Shown piece after piece: positions 6,948 to 15,840 of a stretch of DNA of 42,965 bases. The notes beneath the pieces are model-generated. The model was not told the DNA's origin, did not search any database, and saw only the letters and a list, made by a program, of their open reading frames with translations. The position numbers were made by a program, and so were the translations under genes. This DNA is from Blautia sp. (GTDB taxonomy: Bacteria > Bacillota > Clostridia > Lachnospirales > Lachnospiraceae). Location: NCBI GenBank assembly GCA_017515325.1, contig JAFWGA010000047.1, positions 1 to 42,965 of the forward strand, read 5' to 3'. How positions within the stretch are numbered: position 1 is the first letter of the stretch; each line of letters starts with the position of its first letter.

Positions 6948-8301
6948 ACTGCACCTCCGCATACTTCATGACAAATTCATCGGCCAGGCCGTCCCCGCCT
7001 TCTTCCTTGCGATTAACGGACTTGACGATTTCCTCCATCTTTTCACGCCCAAAGAATTTCCGGGCTTCCTCAATGCTGCCATAAAATGCCAGCCGGCCCG
7101 TCCTGGCGCTGTCCTTTGCCAGCACGATGACATCGTCGAAAAGGTCGATCACGCGATCCGGCGTATGGGTGATGACAATGACGATCTTACCGGTGTCGGC
7201 TATCTTTCTAAGTTGGGTAAACAGCTCCCTGGCCATTACACCGTCAAGACCGGAATCCGGTTCATCCAGAATAAAGAGTGAAGGGTTGGAAAGAAACTCC
7301 ATGGAGATGGACAGACGTTTCTTCTGGCCGCCTGACAGCTTCTCAACCAGGTTATTCTTTACCGGAAGCAGGCCAAAGATCTCCATGACCTCGTCCACGC
7401 GCTTTCTCCTCTGGGAGGGAGAAACATCCATGGGAAGACGGAGCTTTGACGCATCCAGAAGGGTATTCAGTACGGTGTCTTTGCCGCGCATCATTTCGGA
7501 CTGGGGGACGAAGCCAACCTCATACTGCATTTTTTTATACTCAGTGTACATATTGGTATTGTTCAGCAGCACCTCGGCATTGGCCTTCTCATAACCGTTA
7601 ATCGCATTCAGATAGGTCGTCTTGCCGGCGCCTGAACCACCCAGCAGCAGAACCATATGTCCCTGGGGAATAGCCATGTGGATATCGCGCAGCAGTGTTT
7701 TTTTCTGGAAAAACTCACGGACTGTCCGATCCTTCAGATTGATGGTCAGCCCTTCATCCATAGCGGTCGCGCTGCCGTGAGTTGCCAGCCTCTCCATCTC
7801 CGCCTTGATGTCCTGCACCTGCCAGCCCGGCTGATACTGTTTGCCGAAGCCCCAGATCAGGGCAGGAAGCCAGGCTGTTTCATTAATCATCCACAGAAAG
7901 GCCCACCGTTTTTTTACCCCAAATACTTCGATCAGACCCAGGATAACACGAACCTGGTAGATGACGAAGGCAATGGCAAGGGATATAAGGATAACCGAAA
8001 TAATGAGAAGCTTTGTGCTGTTATCCTCGACATCCGTAATGTTGACGAAAAGCAAATATACGCTGAAAATGATTGAGACCAGCTGAGTCAGGCAATAAGC
8101 GGGCGCTTCTGCCTCGCGGCCGGCACAGCGGGCCAGCTGATAGCATCTGCCGACGGGCACAAAAGCCCACCAGCCTTTCACCCCGCACTTCTGAAATATC
8201 CGCCACAGGCCGATTAATTGAAGCACACTAAGGAGCAAACTAACATTTAAATCAGAAACATCAAAAAAAATGGTGGTAAAAACACGAAGAATATTGTTCA
8301 T
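6937..8301 (-). CDS. ABCG-like ATPase with fused N-terminal membrane domain
   Basis: 454 residues. Residues 1-155 hold three to four hydrophobic segments and the motif CGVKGWWAFVPVGRCYQLA, echoed by VKKRWAFLWMINE, which resembles the small membrane domain DUF5684. Residues 180-430 are a complete ABC ATPase: Walker A GGSGAGKTT (221-229), Q-loop VPQSE (267), signature LSGGQKKR (322-329), Walker B LFILDEPD (342-349), switch His in THTP (379). The fold and order match eukaryote-like ABCG half transporters. The start has AGAAGGAGA upstream. It is cotranscribed with the downstream permease. The fused domain may anchor the ATPase or gate substrate access; that is inference. A 93-bp stretch of this gene (8089-8181) recurs at 8700-8792. 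Confidence 0.9.
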   Translation of the reverse strand: MNNILRVFTTIFFDVSDLNVSLLLSVLQLIGLWRIFQKCGVKGWWAFVPVGRCYQLARCAGREAEAPAYCLTQLVSIIFSVYLLFVNITDVEDNSTKLLIISVILISLAIAFVIYQVRVILGLIEVFGVKKRWAFLWMINETAWLPALIWGFGKQYQPGWQVQDIKAEMERLATHGSATAMDEGLTINLKDRTVREFFQKKTLLRDIHMAIPQGHMVLLLGGSGAGKTTYLNAINGYEKANAEVLLNNTNMYTEYKKMQYEVGFVPQSEMMRGKDTVLNTLLDASKLRLPMDVSPSQRRKRVDEVMEIFGLLPVKNNLVEKLSGGQKKRLSISMEFLSNPSLFILDEPDSGLDGVMARELFTQLRKIADTGKIVIVITHTPDRVIDLFDDVIVLAKDSARTGRLAFYGSIEEARKFFGREKMEEIVKSVNRKEEGGDGLADEFVMKYAEVQYGC

Positions 8302-8419
8302 GATTGACTATCTCCTTCTGAGCGACAGCGTTTGATAGTTTCTATTGTTATCCGAACCTTTACAAACCCGAATATCATTTTCCTTTCAGCATACCCTCCT
8401 CACCTGCCTCTCGTCCTTG

Positions 8420-8462
8420 GGGATTATTTAGGAAATATGCCGCCAAAAGCGGCATCAATCCC
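8420..8462 (-). promoter_or_regulatory. Structured leader of the ABC exporter operon
   Basis: On the minus strand an outer stem GGGATT/AATCCC encloses a perfect hairpin ATGCCGC-TTTTG-GCGGCAT. It lies about 120 bases upstream of the ATPase start and downstream of TATACT-like -10 sequences near 8480-8490. No T-run follows, so it is not a simple terminator. I do not recognise a riboswitch class. Confidence 0.4.
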
Positions 8463-8593
8463 GTGCAACGTACAGTAAAAGTATAGTATATTTTGTCGTT
8501 TGTTTTAGTTTATCATAAATAAGAATGAATATCTATAGAATAAATATCCCCCTTAGAATCATTCTCATGATGGGAAATTGACCACCGATTCTC

Positions 8594-8792
8594 TCATTTT
8601 TCAGACAAAAGAGGACACAGGGCGCCGGGAAGAGCTTCATCAAAAATCTCTGTCAGCTCCTGTTCCGTAATGCTGTTATTTCCAAAAGGCAGACTGTACC
8701 AGGCATTAAGCGGGCGTCTCTGCCTCTCGACCGGCGCAGCGGACCAGCTGATGGCATCTGCCTTCGGGTAGGAAAGCCCACCAGCTTTTCAC
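8594..8792 (-). pseudogene. Decayed fragment with a copy of ABC ATPase gene sequence
   Basis: Bases 8700-8792 match 8089-8181 inside the ATPase gene with about 14 differences in 93 positions. Read on the minus strand they give VKSWWAFLPEGRCHQLVRCA, against VKGWWAFVPVGRCYQLARCA in the intact gene, and then hit a stop codon. In another frame the following bases (to a stop at 8594-8596) read NAWYSLPFGNNSITEQELTE, which I do not recognise and which may be the tail of another broken gene. There is no start codon or ribosome binding site. It begins only eight bases after the stop codon of the c-di-GMP gene. Confidence 0.65.
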
Positions 8793-8799
8793 ATTACGC

Positions 8800-11700
8800 T
8801 CAAGCAGTGACTTCCCTTCTGACCCCGATGACAACATGATGGTTGTCGCTCTCCCGGGTCTTTATGGTTTGCAGGGTATAGGGCGTCGCCACTCCCTTGT
8901 CCAGCTTGTGGAAAGTCAAGGCGATGGCTCCCTCCTTCTCAGCCAGGTGGAGCAGCCTCTCCTTACAGGTTGCCTCTCTGACCCTTTGGACATCACTTTC
9001 GCACAGATCCTTCAGCAGTTTCTCCCCTGCAGCTCCGAAGAAATCACCCTCGCCGCGGTGAATCTCAAGCCCACCGTCTATTTCCATAAAGAATTCAAGA
9101 TAAAAGCCTGTGACCACATCCACATAGATAATACTTTCAAAGCCGCCGGCCAAAGCCTTGGAGATGCTCATATAGGTTTTCCTGGTTTCCGGCGCTGCCT
9201 GCGTTTTCACCTCTGTCCGCCGGACCATGAAATGATCAAAGTCCTCAGGCGGCACAGGCTTCGAGAAGTAATATCCCTGCACCAGGTCGCATCCCATCAG
9301 CTTCAGCACCAGATACTGTTCCTCCGTCTCCACCCCCTCCGCTACAACAGGAACCTGCAGATAATCCGCAATGTCGATGATCAGTTCAATCATGCGCATG
9401 TCCCGGGTCTCCCCGAAGGCGGAGCGTACGAAACTCATATCCAGCTTCAGAACGTCAACAGGCAGGTAAGACAGCATGCCCAGGGAAGAATAGCCTGTGC
9501 CGAAGTCGTCCATCTCGATGCGGAAGCCCATGTCCCGCAGCTCCTTGGCCGTGGCAACCACCTGATCAAAATCACTGGTGTAGGCTGACTCTGTGATCTC
9601 CAGAATCAGGTCATCCACCGTAAGATCGCATTCCTCCAGGATTTCCCTGAAGATGCCCGTCAGATCAGGGGTCAGCATATCGACGCGGGAAACGTTTACC
9701 GACACCGGCACGGAATAGCCAAAGCGCTCCTTCCAATCCCTTATTCTGTGTGCCGCTTCACGCCATACAAACTGATCCAGCTCCTGGATCAGACCGTTTT
9801 CTTCAAGCAGGGGAATAAAGATACCCGGACTGATCATCCCCAGCTCCGGATGATTCCAGCGCACCAAGGCTTCCGAGCTGGCCAGTACCGGCTTATCGGG
9901 TCGGATATCAAACTTGGGCTGGTAGTACACGATGAAATGACGGCCTTCCAGCGATGGTCTGTAATCTTCCAAAAGACGCTCCCTGTACAGCTCCGCCTGA
10001 TGCATCTTGGTATCATAAATCCCAATGGCACGACGATAACCGCTTTTCACGGTATTCGCGGCAATCTTCGCATAGTCAAAACGGCGTTCAATCTGCAGCG
10101 CCTTGTCCACCTTGGAATAGACTCCCATGCGAAGACGGACGCGGTTGGCAGACACATCCTCATCTACCAGATCCTCAGATGCCTCATCCAGGATACTCTC
10201 ATAATCGTCCCTGTGCGGGCAGTAGATCAGGAAGGTATCCGCGCCAAGGCGGCAGCCCACACCCCCGACCTCCCGGGAGATCCGACGGATCCGCTTGCCG
10301 ATACGGGACAGGACACTGTCCCCATACTGCTTTCCGTAGCGCTCATTGAGCATATGGAAATGGTTGACGTCCAGAACAATGGCATCCATCATTGTATCGG
10401 TATAATGCTGGTCATACATTCGAACGTAACGGAAGAAATAATCGAGGTTGAACAGATTCGTCAGGCTGTCCCGCTCAGTGGACTGAATAATGTTTCTTTG
10501 TTCGGAAAGCTCGATACATCGATTGACACGGGCATGAATGATCTCGGCGGAGGGATAGGGCTTAGGAATAAAATCAATCGCACCGATCCCCAGACATTCC
10601 ACTTCCGCATCCTGGTCCGCCGTCATCACAATCACCGGAATATCCCTGAGCTCCTTCTCCTCTTTCATTACCTTCAGCACTTCCATGCCGCTCATATGCG
10701 GCATCTGAAGATCCAAAAGCACAAGAGCCAGCTCCTCTGTATGAGATTTGATCTGCTCCAATGCCTCAATCCCATCAGAAGCGTAAAGCAAATCGTAGGC
10801 ATCCTCCAGCAAAGAACCCAGAATCATCTGATTAAGGTGCACGTCCTCTACGATAAGGATCAGTCGCTTGACGTGCAGAATATCTATCTCTTCATCTATC
10901 GGGAAAACAGGCTTCGCCGCAATTTCTGCATCCTCCCGGGTCATGGCACCCATTTCCTGCAGCAGCTTCCTTTCTTCCTTCATCCGGGCATCTGCCCGTT
11001 CCCATACATCATGGAAGCAGGTATCCACTTCCGGGTTATAATCTGCCAGTCCGCCGGAAATAACGATGTCTTTGGTACGGATGTGCTCCACAGAACGGTC
11101 ATGGAGAGCTAAGGTAAGTTCATTCCGAATGAGATAATCACGACCTGTCAGAATGGCAGCAAATTCATCTTCGCCCGTCCGATATACATGACTGTGCTGA
11201 AAAATATCGCAGATCATTCTGCAGGCCCTGATCATGTATTCGTCCCCCGCCTTCTGGCCAAGAGTGTCATTGATGGCTTTCAGATCATTCACACCACAGA
11301 CAATCACTGCAAATTCTTCCGTTTTCTTCTCTTCAATGGAAGAATCCATCTGCTCCTGCCGCATAAGGAAAGCGTGATTGTTCATGACCGAATCTTGCAT
11401 GAGTACAGTAACAAGGGACAGGGCGAATAAAACTAAAATGCCCCAATTTCCCCTGTCCCCATTCCCCATTCCTACCCAGTTCATTGCCAACAGGACGATA
11501 CTTACAAAGAGGACAGCCCATACGATGACGGCTTTTCCAGATATCCTGGCATGATCCTTGCGGATGACACTGTGGGAAAAAAACAATCCCGGGATTGACC
11601 AGGCAGTCATCAGTATCCAGGCAAATCCGATCATCAGGCCAATGACGGAGCCCATCGATCCGGCCTGAGAGAGGTATGAGCTGCCAGTGGCAGCAAAAGA

Positions 11701-11805
11701 CGCCCAGCCGATAGCTGAACCTACCGCTAAAGCCCAGACCGCAGCCAGTGAAAGACCGGGCTTCGCTTTCGATATTTGCTTGGATTCAGATGATGCTTCC
11801 GACAT
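8800..11805 (-). CDS. Membrane GGDEF-REC-GGDEF-EAL protein, probable c-di-GMP phosphodiesterase
   Basis: 1001 residues. Four membrane segments lie in residues 18-140; the first two (VWALAVGSAIGWASF...GSVIGLMIG) resemble the first helices of APC amino-acid permeases. Then follow a GGDEF-like domain (165-280) with motif RTGEDEF (209-215), a receiver (313-435; Asp365, Lys415), a second degenerate GGDEF (445-595; RLGADTF) and an EAL domain (605-860). A C-terminal PAS-like domain covers 875-1001. The EAL domain retains Glu645, Asn704, Glu736, Asp766/Asp767, Lys787, Glu823 and Gln843, so hydrolysis of c-di-GMP is expected. Both GGDEF motifs are altered and cyclase activity is unlikely. AAAGGAGGG precedes the ATG. 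A LexA-like palindrome lies just upstream. Confidence 0.92.
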   Translation of the reverse strand: MSEASSESKQISKAKPGLSLAAVWALAVGSAIGWASFAATGSSYLSQAGSMGSVIGLMIGFAWILMTAWSIPGLFFSHSVIRKDHARISGKAVIVWAVLFVSIVLLAMNWVGMGNGDRGNWGILVLFALSLVTVLMQDSVMNNHAFLMRQEQMDSSIEEKKTEEFAVIVCGVNDLKAINDTLGQKAGDEYMIRACRMICDIFQHSHVYRTGEDEFAAILTGRDYLIRNELTLALHDRSVEHIRTKDIVISGGLADYNPEVDTCFHDVWERADARMKEERKLLQEMGAMTREDAEIAAKPVFPIDEEIDILHVKRLILIVEDVHLNQMILGSLLEDAYDLLYASDGIEALEQIKSHTEELALVLLDLQMPHMSGMEVLKVMKEEKELRDIPVIVMTADQDAEVECLGIGAIDFIPKPYPSAEIIHARVNRCIELSEQRNIIQSTERDSLTNLFNLDYFFRYVRMYDQHYTDTMMDAIVLDVNHFHMLNERYGKQYGDSVLSRIGKRIRRISREVGGVGCRLGADTFLIYCPHRDDYESILDEASEDLVDEDVSANRVRLRMGVYSKVDKALQIERRFDYAKIAANTVKSGYRRAIGIYDTKMHQAELYRERLLEDYRPSLEGRHFIVYYQPKFDIRPDKPVLASSEALVRWNHPELGMISPGIFIPLLEENGLIQELDQFVWREAAHRIRDWKERFGYSVPVSVNVSRVDMLTPDLTGIFREILEECDLTVDDLILEITESAYTSDFDQVVATAKELRDMGFRIEMDDFGTGYSSLGMLSYLPVDVLKLDMSFVRSAFGETRDMRMIELIIDIADYLQVPVVAEGVETEEQYLVLKLMGCDLVQGYYFSKPVPPEDFDHFMVRRTEVKTQAAPETRKTYMSISKALAGGFESIIYVDVVTGFYLEFFMEIDGGLEIHRGEGDFFGAAGEKLLKDLCESDVQRVREATCKERLLHLAEKEGAIALTFHKLDKGVATPYTLQTIKTRESDNHHVVIGVRREVTA

Positions 11806-11821
11806 ATTTATCCCTCCTTTT

Positions 11822-11837
11822 TAGAACATATGTTCTA
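11822..11837. promoter_or_regulatory. Perfect LexA/SOS-box-like palindrome
   Basis: TAGAACATATGTTCTA is a perfect 16-bp palindrome containing GAAC-N4-GTTC, the core of the Gram-positive LexA (DinR) operator. It ends five bases before the AAAGGAGGG ribosome binding site of the c-di-GMP gene, where a repressor would block transcription. A weak -10-like TATGTT lies inside it. No lexA gene is in the window. Confidence 0.55.
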
Positions 11838-12053
11838 TCCCGACATACCGAACGGATGACGATCCTGTCATCTCGGCTGCAGGCACCCGGGAACATAATC
11901 TTTCCCCTCTATCCCAGTGTCCACAATGATATATGGAAAAAACTATCAGGTCGGCAACTCGCACTTGCTTCGAGCTTTATGTGTGACAGGTTGAATCATT
12001 TTTTGCAGCAACAATTCCGCTGTAAATTTGTTCGCATCCGATATCGTGCATAA

Positions 12054-14903
12054 TCAGTCTGATTCCTCTGCCTCACAGATCAGCTCTTCCAATGTCTGAT
12101 AGAGGTGATCCGGCTCTACGGGCTTGCTCAGGTGCGCATTCATCCCCGCCTGGAGAGAGCGCTGCACATCCTCGTCGAAGGCGTTGGCCGTCAGGGCAAT
12201 GATGGGAATCTTCTTTGCATCCGGCCTGTTCAGCGCACGGATGGCTGCCGTTGCCTCAAGGCCATCCATCTGAGGCATACGCACATCCATCAGGATCGCA
12301 TCGTAGGTGCCTACAGGGCTGTCCTGGAAGAGCTCCAGCGCAATCTTCCCGTTTTCGGCATGATCCGTACAAGCCTCCTTCATCTCGAGGATATCCATCA
12401 TGATATCGGCATTAATTTCAATATCCTCAGCAAGCAAAATCCGCCTGCCGGCCAGATCGACACGTTTCTTTTCTTTGAAGAGACTCAGGTTGTTGCGCCT
12501 GGCCAACCGTTCAAACTCTAAAACCACGCCTGACGCAAAGAGAGGCTTTGCCAGAAAACCGTCCACGCCGGCAAGCCGTGCCTGGTCCTGGATGTCATCC
12601 CAGCTATAGGCAGTCAGGATCACAACGGTACTCTCCCTGCTGCAGTGCTCCCGGATCCGCTGTACCGTCTGAAAGCTGTCCGTTTCCGGCAGATTCCGAT
12701 CGATAAGGATCAGCTGATAGGGCTCCTGCTTTCCCTGCTGCAGATCCAGCATTCTCAGAGCCTCCTGGCCGCTGTCACAGGTATCTGCCCGGATCCCGGC
12801 TTCGTCCAGAATCATTCGGGCGTGCTCTGAGGCGACCTCGTCATCATCTACAACCAGAACGCGCAGCCTACTGTGGTCCACGGAGCTCTCCTGCTCCGTT
12901 CCCTGGTGGATACAGTTCCTCAGGGTAATAACCACGGTGAACTCGCTGCCGACACCCTTCTCGGACTCCACTGAAATCGTGCCGTTCATCATATCCAGAA
13001 TTCTTTTTGTGATAGCCATGCCCAGCCCTGTACTGCCGTATTTGTTCTTTCGGCTGCCGTCCTCCTGAGAGAAGGCCTCGAAAATCCTCGGGATATATTC
13101 CTTATCTATGCCGATCCCCGTATCCTTGATGCGGAACCTGAGCGTAGACTGGTCCTCAAAGACAGCAGTTCTCTCGATGGTCATGGCAACGCTTCCCGGC
13201 GCATCCGTAAATTTGATGGCATTGCTCAGAATGTTGATCAGAACCTCCTTGAGCTTCATGTCATCTCCGATGTAATAATTATCTATGTGGTTCAGAAGGC
13301 GGCATTCATAGGTCAGGCCCTTTTCGCTGCACTGGGACATAACCATAGTGTTGATCTGCTCCAGCATATCGCCAAAGGAGAATTCCTCCTTCTGCAGGAC
13401 AATGCGGCCGGACTCGATGCGGCTCATGTCCAGAATATCATTGATGAGCTCCAGCAGATGGCGGGCGCTCCCGCCAATCTTCTCCAGGTAATCGCGGGTC
13501 TGCCCGGACAGGGTCTCGTCATGCAGGGCAAGATTGTCCAGACCGATGATGGCATTCATCGGTGTGCGGATCTCATGGCTCATGCTGGAGAGGAAAGACG
13601 TCTTGGCCTTATTTGCCTCCTCTGCCTCCGCCAGGGCCTCTGCCAGAACCTCGTTTCTTGCCATGCTTTCCCGCATCTCAGCATCGATCTCGGTGAAGCC
13701 GAGCCCTACCGCATGCACCACATGGTCGTCCCGGTCCTCTGCCCGCCGGACACCGGCCATACGAATCATTTCGTAATATTCGCGTCCTTCCCTGCAGGCC
13801 AGATAGCGATAAGCGATAATGGGATGGGTGGCCAGGCTCTCCCTGATATTGTCCGGGTCGATGAAGGTAAGGAAACCTTCCCGATAGTTCTCCGTCACAT
13901 GAGAGTTGGCATACCAGACCAGACGGTCATGATAGGAAATATGGATACCGGCCGGGGTCTGATCCGGATCCTGGGGATCCTCCCGGTAACAGACAAGGTC
14001 GTCTTCATCAAGATTTGCGTAATACACACAGCGGTAGTCGGAAGCCATGGCAGTGATCATATTGTTGGCCAGTGTGTTTTCGTGAGTGATGTGCTGGCGA
14101 AGGTCGTTCCTCAGAGTGGAAATACGGTCTGCCAGGGTCTGTATGCTGTCCTCCCGCATTTTATCGTCCAGCCTGTCCGTTTCGCCGGACAGTGTTTCAT
14201 CAGTCAGGGAGTTGATATCATTCTCCAGATCATTAAGGTTTCTTGCGATCACCTCCATGTGACGGGCATACTGACGGTTTAGGATAAAGATGATGCAGAT
14301 GCCGATCCCGACACAAATAATACAGGCGGCTATGATCGTATTGGTGTTCTGGTTGAGCTGTTCCTCGTACCAGGCCACGCCGAAGTCTGCCGTGACCACC
14401 GCGGCCACTTCTCCATCCGAATTAAACACCGGGCTGAATGCACTGTAAAATCGTCCCCAGGCGTCCTCGTAGGGCTCCTCGTCCACAGAAGGAATACCCT
14501 GGCTGGCCTGATACAGCGCGTCCGTGTATACCACAGGAGAACCGAATTCCCCTGGTGCGACCGCATCCGGGTCAATCCCAAAGGTAAAAACCTTGTTTCC
14601 TTCATCCCGCACATAGTAAATATAATCCAGCTTGATATTGTCCCGGAAGCAGATCAGCGTGCGCAGTACCTCCTCGTATTCGGGTGTCCCTTCATCCTCA
14701 GCCCGCAGCCTTTCCAGAACATCGCCATCCAGCATGGCCGCAGCGGTATTGACGATGTCCAGCATACGCTCGTTGATCTGAGTTTTCATAGCCTTGCGCG
14801 ACTGCCGCATCAGCGTCATACCCAAAGCCAGGTTCATCGTGATCATGAAAACAGACGCCACCAGAATCACCCTCACGAATAAGCTCCTCTTCTTTCCCGG
14901 CAT
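12054..14903 (-). CDS. Hybrid sensor histidine kinase with two receivers
   Basis: 949 residues from this start (numbers below count from the alternative Met at 14918, five codons earlier). Membrane helix 14-35, extracytoplasmic Cache-like sensor about 40-190, membrane helix 193-213, HAMP-like linker, PAS-like region about 290-410 and a short coiled coil (AEALAEAEEANKAKT). Then HisKA with SMSHEIRTPMNAI (His448), a full HATPase (N box ILSNAIKFTD, G boxes DTGIGI and STGLGM), receiver 1 (Asp740, Lys791) and receiver 2 (Asp878, Lys932). There is no Hpt domain. Both receivers keep their acidic residues. The start at 14903 is preferred because GAGGGA lies upstream. The upstream neighbour in the cell's signalling is likely a diffusible extracellular ligand. 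Possible partners are the REC domains of the adjacent c-di-GMP protein. Confidence 0.92.
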   Translation of the reverse strand: MPGKKRSLFVRVILVASVFMITMNLALGMTLMRQSRKAMKTQINERMLDIVNTAAAMLDGDVLERLRAEDEGTPEYEEVLRTLICFRDNIKLDYIYYVRDEGNKVFTFGIDPDAVAPGEFGSPVVYTDALYQASQGIPSVDEEPYEDAWGRFYSAFSPVFNSDGEVAAVVTADFGVAWYEEQLNQNTNTIIAACIICVGIGICIIFILNRQYARHMEVIARNLNDLENDINSLTDETLSGETDRLDDKMREDSIQTLADRISTLRNDLRQHITHENTLANNMITAMASDYRCVYYANLDEDDLVCYREDPQDPDQTPAGIHISYHDRLVWYANSHVTENYREGFLTFIDPDNIRESLATHPIIAYRYLACREGREYYEMIRMAGVRRAEDRDDHVVHAVGLGFTEIDAEMRESMARNEVLAEALAEAEEANKAKTSFLSSMSHEIRTPMNAIIGLDNLALHDETLSGQTRDYLEKIGGSARHLLELINDILDMSRIESGRIVLQKEEFSFGDMLEQINTMVMSQCSEKGLTYECRLLNHIDNYYIGDDMKLKEVLINILSNAIKFTDAPGSVAMTIERTAVFEDQSTLRFRIKDTGIGIDKEYIPRIFEAFSQEDGSRKNKYGSTGLGMAITKRILDMMNGTISVESEKGVGSEFTVVITLRNCIHQGTEQESSVDHSRLRVLVVDDDEVASEHARMILDEAGIRADTCDSGQEALRMLDLQQGKQEPYQLILIDRNLPETDSFQTVQRIREHCSRESTVVILTAYSWDDIQDQARLAGVDGFLAKPLFASGVVLEFERLARRNNLSLFKEKKRVDLAGRRILLAEDIEINADIMMDILEMKEACTDHAENGKIALELFQDSPVGTYDAILMDVRMPQMDGLEATAAIRALNRPDAKKIPIIALTANAFDEDVQRSLQAGMNAHLSKPVEPDHLYQTLEELICEAEESD

Positions 14904-14981
14904 AGGCACATCCCTCATTACATTTCTTCCGTCGGCAAAATATCATATAAACATTTTGTTCGTCTACACTAAAACAAGAGT

Positions 14982-15010
14982 ATCATACATGAAGTCCGAT
15001 TAAAAATCAA
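14982..15010 (-). promoter_or_regulatory. Promoter for the hybrid kinase
   Basis: On the minus strand TTGATT (15005-15010), 17 bases, TATGAT (14982-14987), about 80 bases before the start codon. Confidence 0.6.
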
Positions 15011-15285
15011 CTTTTATAGTAAAACGAAGATAACTACTCAGGTCAACAGTACTTCGTACCCCATTGAGAGGACCGGGGATTACTTAGACAGTATTCGCGA
15101 GCATCTGCTGCGGCAGATCCTTTTTCTCTATTCTGGCATGCGAGAATCACCCAGTGTCCTTTTGGGGCGATTCTTTTCGCTGTTTCAAACCCAGGTCCGG
15201 AATCTGTCCCGGTAATTATTCTGGCCTGCCACTGTCTGTAAAATGAAATTTCGGTTTATATCATTCCACCGCTCACCTGAAGCCA
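15011..15285. other. Gene-free stretch between kinase promoter and DUF4143 remnant
   Basis: No coding frame is supported. It contains two hairpins in the plus direction: ATCTGC-TGCG-GCAGAT (15103-15118) followed by CCTTTTT, and GAATCACCC (about 15145-15153) facing GGGGCGATTC (about 15165-15174) followed by TTTT. They look like terminators, but no plus-strand gene lies upstream, so they may be leftovers of lost genes. Confidence 0.4.
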
Positions 15286-15840
15286 TTATTCATGCTTCAG
15301 CAGCCAGTCTGATATATTATGGATCCTGATGCCTTCATAGTCATAGGTCGCATGTCTGGTATTGGCCAGAATCAGTTTTGGATACGCATCCTTAATCTTG
15401 AGCAGAGGATCATACTCCCGCTCAAACATCTCAGGACGTGAGATATCATCGCTGACCTGGATATACATCTTTACATCCCCGCGGACTGCCACAAAATCCA
15501 CCTCTTTCTGATACAGCTTTCCAACGTACACCTCGAAGCCGCGCCGCATCAGCTCAATACAGACAATATTTTCATACATCCGTCCGTAATCAAGATTCCG
15601 CCTGCCAAGTCTGGCAAAGCGTATCCCGGTATCACTCAGATAGTATTTTACGGAAGTCTTCAGATATTTCTTTCCGCGGATATCATATCGACGTACGCCA
15701 TAGAAAACATACGCATCGCAGAGATATCTGATATAGTTTCCGACAGTCTTGTGATTGGTTACAACCACATTTGCCGTCAGCATTTCAGCCTGTTTCATAT
15801 GTTCTTTGATCCAACACCTTGATTCAGGTGAGATAAATAG
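15286..15840 (-). pseudogene. 5'-truncated AAA+ ATPase, DUF4143 C-terminal part
   Basis: About 180 residues corresponding to the C-terminal half of COG1373-type ATP-binding proteins. Visible are [49 protein letters not shown] and KEVDFVAV, typical of the DUF4143 region. The whole P-loop AAA domain is missing; a full protein is about 400 residues. Upstream the frame runs into the dispersed repeat at 15837-15927, and the apparent N-terminus [16 protein letters not shown] is merely a translation of that repeat. No ribosome binding site fits. The stop codon is intact, so the 3' end is original. Confidence 0.75.

Noticed and set aside
11838-12053. Search for a tRNA, small gene or clear promoter in the gap upstream of the LexA-like site
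   Set aside because: Only a weak TTGCCG with an 18-base spacer to TATATC was found, and no cloverleaf or credible frame.
13287-14282. Plus-strand frame of 331 codons inside the hybrid kinase gene
   Set aside because: It is antisense to conserved kinase domains, has no ribosome binding site and its composition mirrors the complement strand.
15103-15125. Hairpin plus T-run considered as a functional terminator
   Set aside because: No plus-strand gene precedes it, so it was left as a remark in the gap entry.
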